From Gudongella sp034006985 (GTDB lineage Bacteria > Bacillota > Clostridia > Tissierellales > Tissierellaceae), in NCBI GenBank assembly GCA_034006985.1, contig JAVERT010000017.1, forward strand, positions 1 through 56,918: 56,918 nucleotides of DNA. The letters are read 5' to 3'. The translations under genes and the position numbers were made by a program. Below, piece by piece: positions 26,261 to 35,803 of the stretch. The notes beneath the pieces were generated by a model, which worked only from the letters and a program-made list of their open reading frames with translations, did no database searches and was not told the origin of the DNA. The number at the start of each line of letters is the position of its first letter. Positions within the stretch are counted from its first letter, which is position 1.

Positions 26261-27948
26261 TACTCAACTGATTCCATTCTGTGTCTTACAACTTTTTCGA
26301 TTAATTCAACTTTTGCAAAAGCTTCTTTTCTAGATTTCCCCTTTGAATAAATATAAAGCTTAATCTTCGGTTCAGTTCCCGATGGTCTTATAGCATACCA
26401 AGATCCATCATCCATATAGTATTTTAAAACATTAGATTTCCCAGCTTCCGTTTCATCAATTAAATAATCAACTGTTTTCTCTAATATCATTTCGCCAATT
26501 GATCCTATAGAATTATGTCTAATATCATCCATAATTCTTTTTATCTTCTCTTGACCATCCGACCCTTCTAATACTATGGATATCAATTTTTCACTATAAT
26601 ATCCAAATTCTTTATAAACCGCTTCTAAAACTTGAAGTAAGTTTAAGCCTTGTTTTTTATAATAACCTGCCATTTCTGCAATCATCATTGAAGTTACAAC
26701 TGCATCTTTATCTCTAACTAAATCCTTATACACATAGCCTATACTTTCTTCATAACCAAATATAAATTTATATTCTTCAGTTATATCCCATTCATTAGCT
26801 TTTGCACAAATATGTTTAAATCCTGTTAGAGTTTCAAAAGTTACTACTCCGTATTTCTTAGCTATAGCTTTTCCTAAATCTCCTGTAACTATACTCTTAA
26901 CAATAGCTGCATTTGGAGGTAAATTACTCATTTTATGTCTTTCAGATAAAATATAATAAATCAGTAACGCTCCAGTTTGGTTCCCATTTAAATATGTGAA
27001 ATCCTCCTCTTTATTCCTAATTGCAATTGCAACTCTATCACAATCAGGATCAGTAGCAAGCAATAAATCAGCATCTTCTTTTAATCCCAATTCCCTTGCA
27101 TATTTAAATGCTTTTGTATCTTCAGGATTTGGATAACCAACTGTAGCAAATGTATAATCAGGCTTTTCTTGCTCAGGCACAACAATTATATTTTTAAAAC
27201 CTCTTTCTCGTAATACTCTTCTCACAGGAATATTCCCTGTTCCATTAAGAGGTGAATAAACTATTTTTATATCTTTATCTATGTCATCATGTATTGGCAT
27301 TTTTAACAATTCAGAAGTATACTCATCGTCAATTTCTTTGCCAATTATTTCTATTAGTCCCGATTTTTTTGCTTCTTCAAAATCCATTATTTCGATATCC
27401 CTATAATGTCCTATCTTGGACATTTCATCTAATATTTCATCTGCTATCTCGTCTAATATCTGAGACCCCTCTTCCCAATAAGCTTTATAACCATTATAAG
27501 CTTGAGGATTATGACTAGCTGTAACCACAATACCTGATATCGTATTTAGTTTTCTTACAGCATATGAAAGTAAAGGGGTAGGTCTTATATCGTCAAATAG
27601 ATAAACCTTTATTCCATTTGCTGCCAATACCCTAGCTGCTATCTCCGCAAAACGGTCAGAATATAATCTAACATCATAGGCAATAGCTACTCCTTTTTCC
27701 ATAGCGTCTTTCCCATGATTTACAATAGTTCTTGCTAAACCTTCTGTTGCTAAACTAACTGTATAATTATTCATCCGATTTGTACCTGCGCCAATTTTAC
27801 CTCTAAGCCCCGCTGTACCAAATTCTAATTCTCTATAAAACCTATCTTCTATTTCATCCTCATCTTCTATAGCCCTAAGTTCATTTTTAGTCTCTTCATC
27901 AAAAAACGGATCATCTAACCAAGATTGATACACTTCTTTATAATTCAT
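26260..27948 (-). CDS. phosphoglucomutase/phosphomannomutase (PgcA type)
   Basis: A 562-residue alpha-D-phosphohexomutase, the usual length of the Firmicutes PgcA/PgmB-like class. Phosphoserine loop VTASHNPQAYNG near residue 140; metal-binding DPDCDR near 300; sugar-binding GYEESIGY near 400; phosphate-binding RPSGTEPK near 525. It interconverts glucose-1-phosphate and glucose-6-phosphate, or the mannose equivalents, for cell-wall and polysaccharide precursors. ATG with GGAGGG. It stands alone with convergent and upstream neighbours of unrelated function. Confidence 0.94.
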   Translation of the reverse strand: MNYKEVYQSWLDDPFFDEETKNELRAIEDEDEIEDRFYRELEFGTAGLRGKIGAGTNRMNNYTVSLATEGLARTIVNHGKDAMEKGVAIAYDVRLYSDRFAEIAARVLAANGIKVYLFDDIRPTPLLSYAVRKLNTISGIVVTASHNPQAYNGYKAYWEEGSQILDEIADEILDEMSKIGHYRDIEIMDFEEAKKSGLIEIIGKEIDDEYTSELLKMPIHDDIDKDIKIVYSPLNGTGNIPVRRVLRERGFKNIIVVPEQEKPDYTFATVGYPNPEDTKAFKYARELGLKEDADLLLATDPDCDRVAIAIRNKEEDFTYLNGNQTGALLIYYILSERHKMSNLPPNAAIVKSIVTGDLGKAIAKKYGVVTFETLTGFKHICAKANEWDITEEYKFIFGYEESIGYVYKDLVRDKDAVVTSMMIAEMAGYYKKQGLNLLQVLEAVYKEFGYYSEKLISIVLEGSDGQEKIKRIMDDIRHNSIGSIGEMILEKTVDYLIDETEAGKSNVLKYYMDDGSWYAIRPSGTEPKIKLYIYSKGKSRKEAFAKVELIEKVVRHRMESVE

Positions 27949-28009
27949 TCATATCCCTCCTATTTTTACTCTATTCATTTAAGATATACCCACAATTTAT
28001 GTGTACACA

Positions 28010-28513
28010 CTAATCTAAGTGTTGTTTCCATAGCTCATTGTATCTTAATGCATTATTTCTAATTGCTATTTTTTCATCCTCTGTTACCCTTCTTACTACG
28101 CGACCAGGTATACCCATAACCATAGAATCATCAGGGATAGTTTTACCTTCGGTTACTATTGAACCTGCTGCAATTATACAATTATCTCCAATTTTCGCAC
28201 GATTTAGTATTATTGCACCCATACCTACTAGACAGTTATTTCCTACTTTTGCACCGTGTATAATCGCTTTATGGCCTACCACAGTATAGTCTCCAACACT
28301 AGCTGGAACATTGTTTTCAGTATGAATAACTGAATTGTCTTGTATGTTAGTATAATTACCTACTGTAATCTCTGCAATATCTCCTCTTAAAACTGTACCA
28401 TACCAGATACTGCTTCCTTCTCCCACCCTTGCTTTTCCTAATACCACGGCTGTTTCTGCTATAAATGTATTTTCATGAATAGTGGGTTTTTCATCTTTTA
28501 AGTTTTTGATCAT
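28010..28513 (-). CDS. gamma-carbonic-anhydrase-like hexapeptide-repeat protein
   Basis: A 167-residue left-handed beta-helix protein (YrdA/PaaY type). It has repeated hexapeptides (AVVLGKARVGEGSSIWYG, NVPASVGDYTVVGHKAIIHG, KVGNNCLVGMGAIIL). The likely metal ligands are the His in SVIHTENN and the two in VGHKAIIHG. The frame extends upstream to 28642, overlapping the preceding gene, but the ATG at 28513 has a GGAG site and gives the normal family length. Gamma-CA relatives often lack measurable carbonic anhydrase activity, so the reaction is uncertain. A small inverted repeat lies upstream. Confidence 0.88.
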   Translation of the reverse strand: MIKNLKDEKPTIHENTFIAETAVVLGKARVGEGSSIWYGTVLRGDIAEITVGNYTNIQDNSVIHTENNVPASVGDYTVVGHKAIIHGAKVGNNCLVGMGAIILNRAKIGDNCIIAAGSIVTEGKTIPDDSMVMGIPGRVVRRVTEDEKIAIRNNALRYNELWKQHLD

Positions 28514-28553
28514 ACCAATCTCCTTAGTTATTATTGTTATTTTCAAAGAATTA

Positions 28554-28572
28554 CCCCTGATCAAATCAGGGG
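28554..28572. other. small perfect hairpin between GGCT-like and gamma-CA genes
   Basis: CCCCTGAT / ATCAGGGG with a three-base loop. No T run follows on either strand, so it is not a standard terminator; it may be an RNA-processing or protein-binding site. Confidence 0.45.
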
Positions 28573-28580
28573 ATTCCGTA

Positions 28581-28985
28581 TTAAAATTGTCTTGCCCTTT
28601 CAAGTATTTCCTTGTCAATATCCCAATCGTTATAACCTTCAACTAATATTTTAAAATAGCTCTCAGGTGGTTGTTGTTCCTTTTTATCAACCATTGAATA
28701 AACAAAGGCTTCATAAAAACTTCCATCCTCATCCACCAACTCGACTACTATTCTCTCGTAAAGATCGGGATGTCCTTCGAGAATATCTAGTTTTTCCAAC
28801 TCTTGCTTTGAAATTAAATAAAGTCCTCCAGTGACAGATGCACCTACTTCAGGAATTATATCCGCAAGTTCATTAAATGTTAACTTATAATCTTTAAGAT
28901 AAACTTTTTTTAATGGCATAGCATTAGGACATCTACTGGACATATACTTTTTACTTAAATTACTCGCATATGCAAAATATAACAT
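28581..28985 (-). CDS. gamma-glutamylcyclotransferase-like (AIG2/GGCT fold) protein
   Basis: A 134-residue GGCT-fold protein. The N-terminal FAYASNLSKKYM matches the YGSN-type substrate loop, and LDILEGHPDLYER carries the LDxxEG motif with the presumed catalytic Glu. A segment YEAFVYSM follows, as in the family. Members release 5-oxoproline from gamma-glutamyl amines or have related activities. ATG with AGGAGGTG. It probably shares a transcript with the gamma-CA-like gene 67 bases downstream. Confidence 0.85.
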   Translation of the reverse strand: MLYFAYASNLSKKYMSSRCPNAMPLKKVYLKDYKLTFNELADIIPEVGASVTGGLYLISKQELEKLDILEGHPDLYERIVVELVDEDGSFYEAFVYSMVDKKEQQPPESYFKILVEGYNDWDIDKEILERARQF

Positions 28986-29059
28986 ATAAACACCTCCTAA
29001 AGTTCTTCATTCACTAGTTACCCAAAGTTAGGTGTATTAAAGCTTATTTAAAGGTAATA

Positions 29060-29281
29060 TTATAAATCCATTGCATTTAATAACTCTCTCAATTTTAAAA
29101 TCTCATCCTTGTTTAATGTGATGCCTTTACTCATTTTCTCATGGTCTGGGTCCCACTCTCTAATATCATACTTCCCTGGATACTTATTCCATGAAACAAG
29201 ATTTATTTCCTTAGTCCATCCTTTTGCAGAGATACCTAGTTCTCCAAACTTTTCAACAATTTCAAATGTTATATCTGCCAA
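29060..29281 (-). CDS. YdbC/PC4-like transcription cofactor domain protein
   Basis: A 73-residue protein of the YdbC family, bacterial relatives of the PC4/Sub1 single-stranded DNA-binding fold. The pattern MADITFEIVEKFGELG, WTKEINLVSWN, KYDIREWDP and MSKGITL matches the family well. The frame extends to a GTG at 29290, but that codon overlaps the GGAG; TTG at 29281 has eight-base spacing and gives the family N-terminus. Function in bacteria is not established; it probably binds single-stranded nucleic acid. Confidence 0.88.
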   Translation of the reverse strand: MADITFEIVEKFGELGISAKGWTKEINLVSWNKYPGKYDIREWDPDHEKMSKGITLNKDEILKLRELLNAMDL

Positions 29282-29315
29282 TTTAGTCACTCCATTCTTA
29301 AAATTTAATAGTTTC

Positions 29316-29344
29316 TTACATAGCTTTAATTTATCTGATATAAT
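29316..29344 (+). promoter_or_regulatory. promoter of traX-like gene
   Basis: TTACAT (29316-29321), 17-base spacer, perfect TATAAT (29339-29344), 30 bases before the ATG of the TraX-like gene. Confidence 0.65.
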
Positions 29345-29374
29345 AACCTTATCTAAAAAAGACAGGGTGATTAT

Positions 29375-30034
29375 ATGAGCTCATTAGCTTTAAAAATAAT
29401 AGCATTAACTACAATGATTATAGACCACTACGGTGCTATTTTCCAAAGTAGCGAATTAATATTTAGGATTATTGGTCGCTTGGCTTTCCCCATATATTGT
29501 TTTCTAATAGTGGAAGGCTATTTCCATACTAAAGATATAAAAAAATACGCTAGTAAACTCTTGATTTTTGCTCTTATATCAGAAGTCCCTTTTGATTACG
29601 CTTTTTTTGGTAAACTCAACTGGAGTCATCAAAATATATTTTTTACACTCTTTATTGGTCTAGTTGCGATAAATCTATTGGAAAAGTATAAAACAGATAA
29701 TCATTTTACTAGTCTTAGTATAATTCTAGGTGCTGGTACTCTGGCAACACTTCTAAATACGGACTATAGTTTTATTGGAATAATCTATATATTAATCTTT
29801 TACAAAACAAAAGATTTTAACAGTGTAAAAAGGATGCTCTTAGTTGGAGCGGTAATGTTTATCACTAATTATTTATCAACTTCTTTTATTCAACAATATT
29901 CATTACTTGCTTTGCCAATTTTGTTATTATACAACGGAAAGCTAGGATTAAAAGTAAAAGCATTACAAATGTTTTTTTATATAGCTTACCCTCTTCACCT
30001 AGCCATCTTTGCTTTAATTAACTTAAGTCGGTAA
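29375..30034 (+). CDS. TraX-like acetyltransferase membrane protein
   Basis: A 219-residue polytopic protein of the TraX family. The opening ALKIIALTTMIIDHYGAIF has the family's conserved Asp-His in the first helix. RIIGRLAFPIYCFLIVEGYFHT and the later SEVPFDYAFFGKLNWSHQNIFFTLFIGL are also diagnostic. E. coli F-plasmid TraX acetylates pilin, but chromosomal Firmicutes members have no pilin partner and may acylate surface molecules. No conjugation genes are near. ATG with GGGTGA. Convergent with the DUF4153-like gene, which ends 10 bases away. Confidence 0.9.
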   Translation: MSSLALKIIALTTMIIDHYGAIFQSSELIFRIIGRLAFPIYCFLIVEGYFHTKDIKKYASKLLIFALISEVPFDYAFFGKLNWSHQNIFFTLFIGLVAINLLEKYKTDNHFTSLSIILGAGTLATLLNTDYSFIGIIYILIFYKTKDFNSVKRMLLVGAVMFITNYLSTSFIQQYSLLALPILLLYNGKLGLKVKALQMFFYIAYPLHLAIFALINLSR

Positions 30035-30043
30035 AGACTTATT

Positions 30044-31873
30044 CTATTTAATATAAATACTATTTAAATCCATATAGTAATCTCTTCTGACCTGGCTTGT
30101 ATCATTAAATATATTTATATTGTTAAATACTAGTAGCATTGATATTTCATCCGTTTCTATTTTTAAACTCATATCTTCTAATGGTACATTTATATCCTTA
30201 TAATCATTAGGTGGATATTTATTTTCTATTTTAGTTAAAAATTCTTCCAAATCTCTTTCAATTAAGATACGGTCCCCCATTTTAACTGTTAATTTAGGAA
30301 TTCCGTTTTCCATCAAATCCCATATTATTTCATAATCAATACCATTCTTTTCAAAAAATATCGAACTCTTATCTTTTTCATTAAAACCAATATTAATACT
30401 TACATCATAGTCTGAAATATCTATAGCCTGAGTAGTTAATATCAAATTTGTAGAAAAATACTCAGATTGCCCTGGATAATCTTCGACTCTATATACTTTT
30501 TGGAATCCAAATGTATCTTTAAATACTGCTTCGTTACTTAATTCCTCTTTAAACCAAGAAGGCTTTTGCCCATCCCTACTATAAGCTATGAAATCTACTG
30601 CATCAGTAATATTTTCTCTCTTTATTTTATCAATTTCTTGTTCTTTCACGACAATTCTACCATCTATAAGGAGATTTTCTTGTATCAATATCTTCTCAAC
30701 TCGATTAATTTGATTCTTTAAAGGAAGTATATGATATCCAACTAAAGGCAATACTGCTATTAAAGAAATCACAGCTGCTACTATTGCAATCTTTCTATAT
30801 GATTTTTCTTTATTGAAAATTAGAAAAGCAACAGATATAGCTGCAAATACCCACAACAAAACAAACAAATACTCAGTTGTCTTAAGTCCTGATTCTCCAA
30901 GTTGAACTATAAGAGCCCATCCTTCAAATGACAAAATTAAGATAGCAGAAAAAGGATAAGCTTTTCTATAAAATTTCGTGATACCAGTGTCATGATTTGC
31001 AACCATAATATGAAGCCATATCCCAACTAATACATAACTAGTCGATATACTAGATAGCTGATTAAAGGATACATCTAGACCTTTAAATAAAACCCTAGCA
31101 GACCAAGAAAAAAGCACAAGTGTCAAAGCAATAATAATTGGCACCAAAATATAATCAAATAAAACAACTATAAATCTTGGTTGAATCTCCTTATCATCTT
31201 TATTTTCATATACTTCTTGATTATTAAAGATTGGAAAGTACCCCAAAAATATCGCATACGTTAAAAATCCAATAATAACACCAACATACTGAAATATTTT
31301 ATTGTCCATATCTCTGTAAACTAGAGTTTGAAATGCTCCTAATACACCAGATATTCCAATCATCAAGACCAAGCCATAAATAGCAGATATTACAAATGCT
31401 TTATGTGTTATAAAAAAAGCACTTGGAAACTCTTTTATATTCGAATTTTTGGATATAATATAAATAAAAATCACTATACTTATAAATATTGCTACAGTAA
31501 TTCTTGCCATTGAGATATCTGTTAAATACATTATCCCCTGTTCGTTAGCGTTTCCTCCAAATAAATATAGCAATAAAAATGCAACTGTTCCAATCACTAA
31601 CCCACTTATACTAGCTATACTCTTAGAAATTTTAGTTTTATCAAGCTGCCTTAGAGCTATTAATGCCATTGAGAATACTGCTGCAAAAACAAAAGCAAGC
31701 TGAATACTATCAAACAATACATTATAGGATTGTTCTACATCATAGTCCATTTCAATCCGAATAAATGCAACTATAGCAATGATAATCGCACTAAAAATTG
31801 ATGCAGGAAAATTATAAAATGATTCTACTGCTCTCTTGATTACTTTTTGAATTGCTATTTTAAAGTCTTTCAT
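30044..31873 (-). CDS. DUF4153-like multi-spanning membrane protein
   Basis: A 609-residue membrane protein with about ten to eleven hydrophobic helices in the first 400 residues. A hydrophilic domain of about 200 residues, rich in charged beta-strand-like segments, is predicted to face outside. The first half resembles DUF4153 proteins. The frame extends to 31918 inside the protease gene, but ATG 31873 follows a strong GGAGGAG site at seven bases, so I start there. It lies 28 bases after the SLH protease gene, so the two are probably co-expressed at the cell surface. Function unknown. Confidence 0.8.
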   Translation of the reverse strand: MKDFKIAIQKVIKRAVESFYNFPASIFSAIIIAIVAFIRIEMDYDVEQSYNVLFDSIQLAFVFAAVFSMALIALRQLDKTKISKSIASISGLVIGTVAFLLLYLFGGNANEQGIMYLTDISMARITVAIFISIVIFIYIISKNSNIKEFPSAFFITHKAFVISAIYGLVLMIGISGVLGAFQTLVYRDMDNKIFQYVGVIIGFLTYAIFLGYFPIFNNQEVYENKDDKEIQPRFIVVLFDYILVPIIIALTLVLFSWSARVLFKGLDVSFNQLSSISTSYVLVGIWLHIMVANHDTGITKFYRKAYPFSAILILSFEGWALIVQLGESGLKTTEYLFVLLWVFAAISVAFLIFNKEKSYRKIAIVAAVISLIAVLPLVGYHILPLKNQINRVEKILIQENLLIDGRIVVKEQEIDKIKRENITDAVDFIAYSRDGQKPSWFKEELSNEAVFKDTFGFQKVYRVEDYPGQSEYFSTNLILTTQAIDISDYDVSINIGFNEKDKSSIFFEKNGIDYEIIWDLMENGIPKLTVKMGDRILIERDLEEFLTKIENKYPPNDYKDINVPLEDMSLKIETDEISMLLVFNNINIFNDTSQVRRDYYMDLNSIYIK

Positions 31874-31901
31874 AAGCTTACTCCTCCAGGCTATAAAAAA
31901 T

Positions 31902-33839
31902 CTAGAAATTATACGCACCGTACCATGTTAGATAAACATTAGACTTATTTGCAACATTCAATAATGGGAACCATGCGTACCATAATTTTACTAATGGGTC
32001 ATATTCAATTACTTCATCAGGATTTATATCGTTTTCTTCTAAAAATGAAGGGTACTCATCATAGAATCCAGAATACACAATTACCATCTCAACGTCAGTA
32101 CCTATTATTGTTGCATAATGCAAGCTGATATTTTTTAGTTCTTTAGCAATTTTAAGAATATTCGATTCTTCTATGCCTATAAATTCTTGAAATTCATCTT
32201 CATTAACATAAGCAAATATTTTAGTTGTTTTACCATCAATTGTCCTTGTAACATCAAATCCTTCAAAAGCTACATTAATATTCTCCACATTTATATTTCT
32301 CACATTAGCTACAAGATCGTCGAATATTTCCTGTTCAGTCATTCCATCGAACAAAGTGATAGAATTTGAATAACCATACTCAGATGTATTATTTCCTTTA
32401 ACAGAAGCTACTGCATAATAAACTGTAGACCCTACTTCATAATCAGATATTTCTACGCTATAATCTGAATGCCAATCCCATCTATTTTCACCATTTTCAT
32501 TTACTAAAGGAAGCCATGTTTTCCCATAATCTAAAGATTCGTAAATTGTATAATAATCCGCTGTAGTTTTATCCCAAGAAAGCAAAATACTTGTTGAACT
32601 ATCAGCTACTGCCATTACATTTTGGGGAGCCTTAACTCCTGTAGATATACTTTTATTAAAATCTACTAAACTTAAATCTTTAGATTTATCAAGAGCCTTT
32701 AACTGATTTATTGGAATTGCAAATCCAATATTATCTGCTCCTATTAGCTTTGCATATGTTATACCTATTACTTTACCAAACTCATCTATAAGTGCTCCAC
32801 CACTACTTCCAGCATTTATTGCAGTAGTAACTTGTATTATATCTGGTCTGATTGCACTTATTAATCCATCAGTTAGGGAATTTTTAAACCCTATGGGACT
32901 TCCAATCGCATAAACTTTTTGCCCTTTTACAAGTATATCCGAATTCCCCAATAATAGTGGTTCTGTTTTTTGATCATTTATTGATAATACTGCTATATCC
33001 AACTCCCTATCAAATCCTACTACCTTTATATCTCCATTGTATTTCGTTCCATCTTCATACTCTAAGATAATACTGACAGCACCTTCAATAACATGAAAAT
33101 TAGTTGCAAGCTTGCCTTTCTCAAAGAAAAAACCACTTCCATATCCTGTGTCACCATTGTCATATTTAATAATTATCTGAACAATACTATTTGACATCTC
33201 TCCTATTTCTACAGGTGTCAACTTTCCCTGATTGCTTGAAACATAAAGACTAGGGAATCCCTTATAAGTCCTTAATGTTAAAGCTATGGCTTGTTCTCTT
33301 GTTGTAGTTCCTTTCGGATTAAAAGTATTATTGTTCATACCCTTGATTATAGTCTTATTACTCATAAAGTTTACTGCATCTTTAGCCCATATGCTTATCA
33401 TATTATTGTCAGCAAAGCTTAGTTTAGAGTCTTCTATAATCACTCGGTTATCTATTGCTTCAATCATTCTAAAATACATTACCGCTATTTCTTCTCGTGT
33501 AATAGATTCACTTGGAGCAAAAATACCATCTCCTCGACCTTCTACTATTCCTAATTTATGAGCTTTAAGAATCTTGGAGCTTGTTGTGTCTTTAAAGGTA
33601 TTTATCGGAGAAGGTATCGCAATTTTATTGGATAAAGATTCATATAGATTTATTACCAACTCAGAAAATTCTTCTCTAGTTATATTCTCTTGATAATTGT
33701 TTAACAAATTTTCTGGAACAATACTTAATTCCTTAGCTTCCGCTACTTCTTGTATAGCCCAGTTTGATGGAGTTGCAAAGCTAACACCAGAAGATAAAAT
33801 TATGGATAAAATGACTAGTAATGATAATGTTTTTTTCAT
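31902..33839 (-). CDS. exported SLH-domain S1C (HtrA/DegP-like) serine protease
   Basis: A 645-residue surface protein. A signal peptide is at residues 1-22 (cleavage near FATP). Three SLH repeats span about 25-195 and would anchor it to the cell wall. A trypsin-like domain (about 205-395) has the triad H249 (NFHVIEG), D281 (ELDIAVL) and S346 (AGSSGGAL). A fibronectin-III-like domain spans about 405-497. A C-terminal domain of about 150 residues is unassigned. No PDZ domain is visible, unlike classical HtrA. ATG with GAGGAG. It precedes the DUF4153-like gene by 28 bases. SLH repeats at the N-terminus rather than the C-terminus are less usual. Confidence 0.9.
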   Translation of the reverse strand: MKKTLSLLVILSIILSSGVSFATPSNWAIQEVAEAKELSIVPENLLNNYQENITREEFSELVINLYESLSNKIAIPSPINTFKDTTSSKILKAHKLGIVEGRGDGIFAPSESITREEIAVMYFRMIEAIDNRVIIEDSKLSFADNNMISIWAKDAVNFMSNKTIIKGMNNNTFNPKGTTTREQAIALTLRTYKGFPSLYVSSNQGKLTPVEIGEMSNSIVQIIIKYDNGDTGYGSGFFFEKGKLATNFHVIEGAVSIILEYEDGTKYNGDIKVVGFDRELDIAVLSINDQKTEPLLLGNSDILVKGQKVYAIGSPIGFKNSLTDGLISAIRPDIIQVTTAINAGSSGGALIDEFGKVIGITYAKLIGADNIGFAIPINQLKALDKSKDLSLVDFNKSISTGVKAPQNVMAVADSSTSILLSWDKTTADYYTIYESLDYGKTWLPLVNENGENRWDWHSDYSVEISDYEVGSTVYYAVASVKGNNTSEYGYSNSITLFDGMTEQEIFDDLVANVRNINVENINVAFEGFDVTRTIDGKTTKIFAYVNEDEFQEFIGIEESNILKIAKELKNISLHYATIIGTDVEMVIVYSGFYDEYPSFLEENDINPDEVIEYDPLVKLWYAWFPLLNVANKSNVYLTWYGAYNF

Positions 33840-34002
33840 TTTTTACTCCTCTTTAAAATGGATTATTTGTGAACTTAAATATTATTTTCTACATAAAAAA
33901 GTATAATAAGCATATTAATATCTATATACATATTATACTCTAAAAACACTAATATAAATCATCTAGCGATTATTTTAACCATATTGTAATCTTTATGCTT
34001 GT

Positions 34003-34539
34003 CTATTTAATAGACTTGCCTAATTCTACTCTTACTTCAAGTCTATCCACATCTTCATTACTATATGCTTGTAAATCAAAGCCAACTATCTTAAATTCCA
34101 AAACTTTATAAAAATTTATTGCTGGGAAGTTACAACTTTGAGTTTCTACAACAATTGCTCTGGCTCCGTGATTCTTAGAAACTTCATATGCCTTCTCCAT
34201 TAGTAGTTTCCCTATGCCTTTGTTTCTAAAATCATGTTCTACCAATATATTTGTTATTCTCATTCTGTTGTTCCATTTTTCATATACCATTTCTAGATAC
34301 GCGACAACTTTTTCCTTGTAAATTACCCCATATAAAATCGGATTATCATAATGATCCTCCATTAGAATTGTTTTGAATCTCTTTTCAATTGGAGTAGAAA
34401 AGTGTTTTTTAACAAATCTGAAATTAATAGAGTCTTCATGATAACTTTTTTGAATATCATAATAAAATTCGGAGTTATAAAAGAAATCAAGTTCTTCACC
34501 CTTATATGATTCATCCAATTTTTTTATCTCAAAAGTCAT
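34003..34539 (-). CDS. GNAT family N-acetyltransferase
   Basis: A 178-residue acetyltransferase. Acetyl-CoA binding motif A is ITNILVEHDFRNKGIGKLLMEKAYEVSKNHGA (R/Q-x-x-G-x-G/A form RNKGIG), followed by IVVETQSCNFPAINFYKVLEFKIVGFD, the typical motif B with the Tyr. The N-terminal part is divergent and probably binds the acceptor. GTG at 34548 lies inside the Shine-Dalgarno region, so ATG 34539 is chosen. It follows a small membrane protein gene by 24 bases. Acceptor unknown. Confidence 0.9.
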   Translation of the reverse strand: MTFEIKKLDESYKGEELDFFYNSEFYYDIQKSYHEDSINFRFVKKHFSTPIEKRFKTILMEDHYDNPILYGVIYKEKVVAYLEMVYEKWNNRMRITNILVEHDFRNKGIGKLLMEKAYEVSKNHGARAIVVETQSCNFPAINFYKVLEFKIVGFDLQAYSNEDVDRLEVRVELGKSIK

Positions 34540-34563
34540 TTTATCCACTTCCCTTTTTATATA

Positions 34564-35022
34564 TTATATAGTCCTATTATATTTTTTTACAGTTGCATCT
34601 AATACAACTCCTATAAGAAGTCCTAGGGTAAGTCCTAGTACTGTTGGCAGAACAATTTTACCAAAGAAAAGTAGTCCTACAACTAATCCTACGCTAGTTC
34701 CCAGAGGAATAAATATGCTCATATAATGCCCTTGTCTAAACAAATTATGCTCTTTATGAAGATGTTTCATTATAGTATTTGTTAATACTTTACCCTCTTT
34801 TTTATCTTTTCTATTTAAGTGATATTCTTTTTCTTTTAACACTTCAAAATAATCTTCAACATCCGTGTATAGTCTTTTGCACTCTGAACATTTTTTTGAA
34901 TTAGCTCCAAGGAGAGAAATCATTCTATCAAAATGATTTAATTCTAAATTTATAGAATCTCTTTTTTTAACATGTTCTTTGGTATCTTTGATATTACCTC
35001 TAATAGTTTTAGTTCTCGTCAT
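34564..35022 (-). CDS. small membrane protein with cytosolic CxxC segment
   Basis: A 152-residue protein. The first 100 residues are basic and soluble, with a CSEC pair near residue 41 and a K/E/H-rich middle. Two hydrophobic helices follow (about 100-140; MSIFIPLGTSVGLVVGLLFF and VLGLTLGLLIGVVLD), rich in glycine. It ends with a basic tail. I do not recognise the family. ATG with TTGGAGA. First of two genes with the GNAT downstream. Confidence 0.75.
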   Translation of the reverse strand: MTRTKTIRGNIKDTKEHVKKRDSINLELNHFDRMISLLGANSKKCSECKRLYTDVEDYFEVLKEKEYHLNRKDKKEGKVLTNTIMKHLHKEHNLFRQGHYMSIFIPLGTSVGLVVGLLFFGKIVLPTVLGLTLGLLIGVVLDATVKKYNRTI

Positions 35023-35121
35023 TTATGATTTCTCCAATCTATTATTTATTAGCTACAATAATTATAACATATTACAAGTGGCTTCATAAACTTTGTTATT
35101 AATTTAATTAACTAAAGTTTA

Positions 35122-35150
35122 TTGACAATGCAATTTTGCTAATATATCAT
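35122..35150 (+). promoter_or_regulatory. promoter of lysE-like gene
   Basis: Perfect TTGACA (35122-35127), 17-base spacer, TATCAT (35145-35150), about 46 bases before the LysE-like ATG. Confidence 0.65.
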
Positions 35151-35196
35151 TATATGAATAAATCTATAATAATATTTCTCATCAAGGAGTTTAGCT

Positions 35197-35781
35197 ATGC
35201 CAAATTTTGCAGCTTTTATTTCATATGTATTTGTTACAACTTTTACACCTGGGCCAAACAATATTATGTCCATGTCTAATGCGAGTAGATATGGGCTGAA
35301 AAACAGTCTAGGATTTAACTATGGTGTTAGTGTAGGTTTTTTTATTATCTTAATGCTTAGCAATATATTTAGCTATAGTTTATATAAGCTTATACCAACA
35401 ATAAAACCAATTATGACAATTATTGGCGCTTCCTATATTTTTTACTTAGCTTGGAAAACATTTCAAAGTAAGCCCCATAAAGAAGTTGACGAAAGCAAAA
35501 GAACCAACACATTTATTAAAGGTGTACTTCTTCAATTTGTCAATCCCAAAGGAATTATATATGGTATAACTCTTGCATCTACATTTATTGTTCCATATTA
35601 TGAATCTATTCCTATCTTAGTATTATTTGCTATATCTCTATCGCTAATTGCTCTTATGTCAACAATAACTTGGGCACTATTTGGATCAGTATTCCAAAAA
35701 TTTATGGAGAAAAATTATAAAATGATTAATACCATCATGGCCGGACTATTAATCTATAGTGGAATTTCATTGTTTTTATAA
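35197..35781 (+). CDS. LysE/RhtB family amino-acid exporter
   Basis: A 194-residue membrane exporter with about six helices. The family signature is FVTTFTPGPNNIMSMSNASRYGLKNSLGFNYGVSVGF near the start; LLQFVNPKGIIYGITLASTF lies in the middle. Members export lysine, threonine, homoserine or other small solutes by proton exchange. Good AAGGAG site and a consensus promoter. Single-gene unit ending at a bidirectional terminator. No LysR-type regulator adjoins. Confidence 0.92.
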   Translation: MPNFAAFISYVFVTTFTPGPNNIMSMSNASRYGLKNSLGFNYGVSVGFFIILMLSNIFSYSLYKLIPTIKPIMTIIGASYIFYLAWKTFQSKPHKEVDESKRTNTFIKGVLLQFVNPKGIIYGITLASTFIVPYYESIPILVLFAISLSLIALMSTITWALFGSVFQKFMEKNYKMINTIMAGLLIYSGISLFL

Positions 35782-35803
35782 TTTACTTGTAGATACTAAA
35801 ATT

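Noticed and set aside
30024..30041. Hairpin at the end of the TraX-like gene as a terminator
   Set aside because: The stem is only six base pairs, contains the stop codon in its loop and has a weak T tail; not strong enough to list as a terminator.
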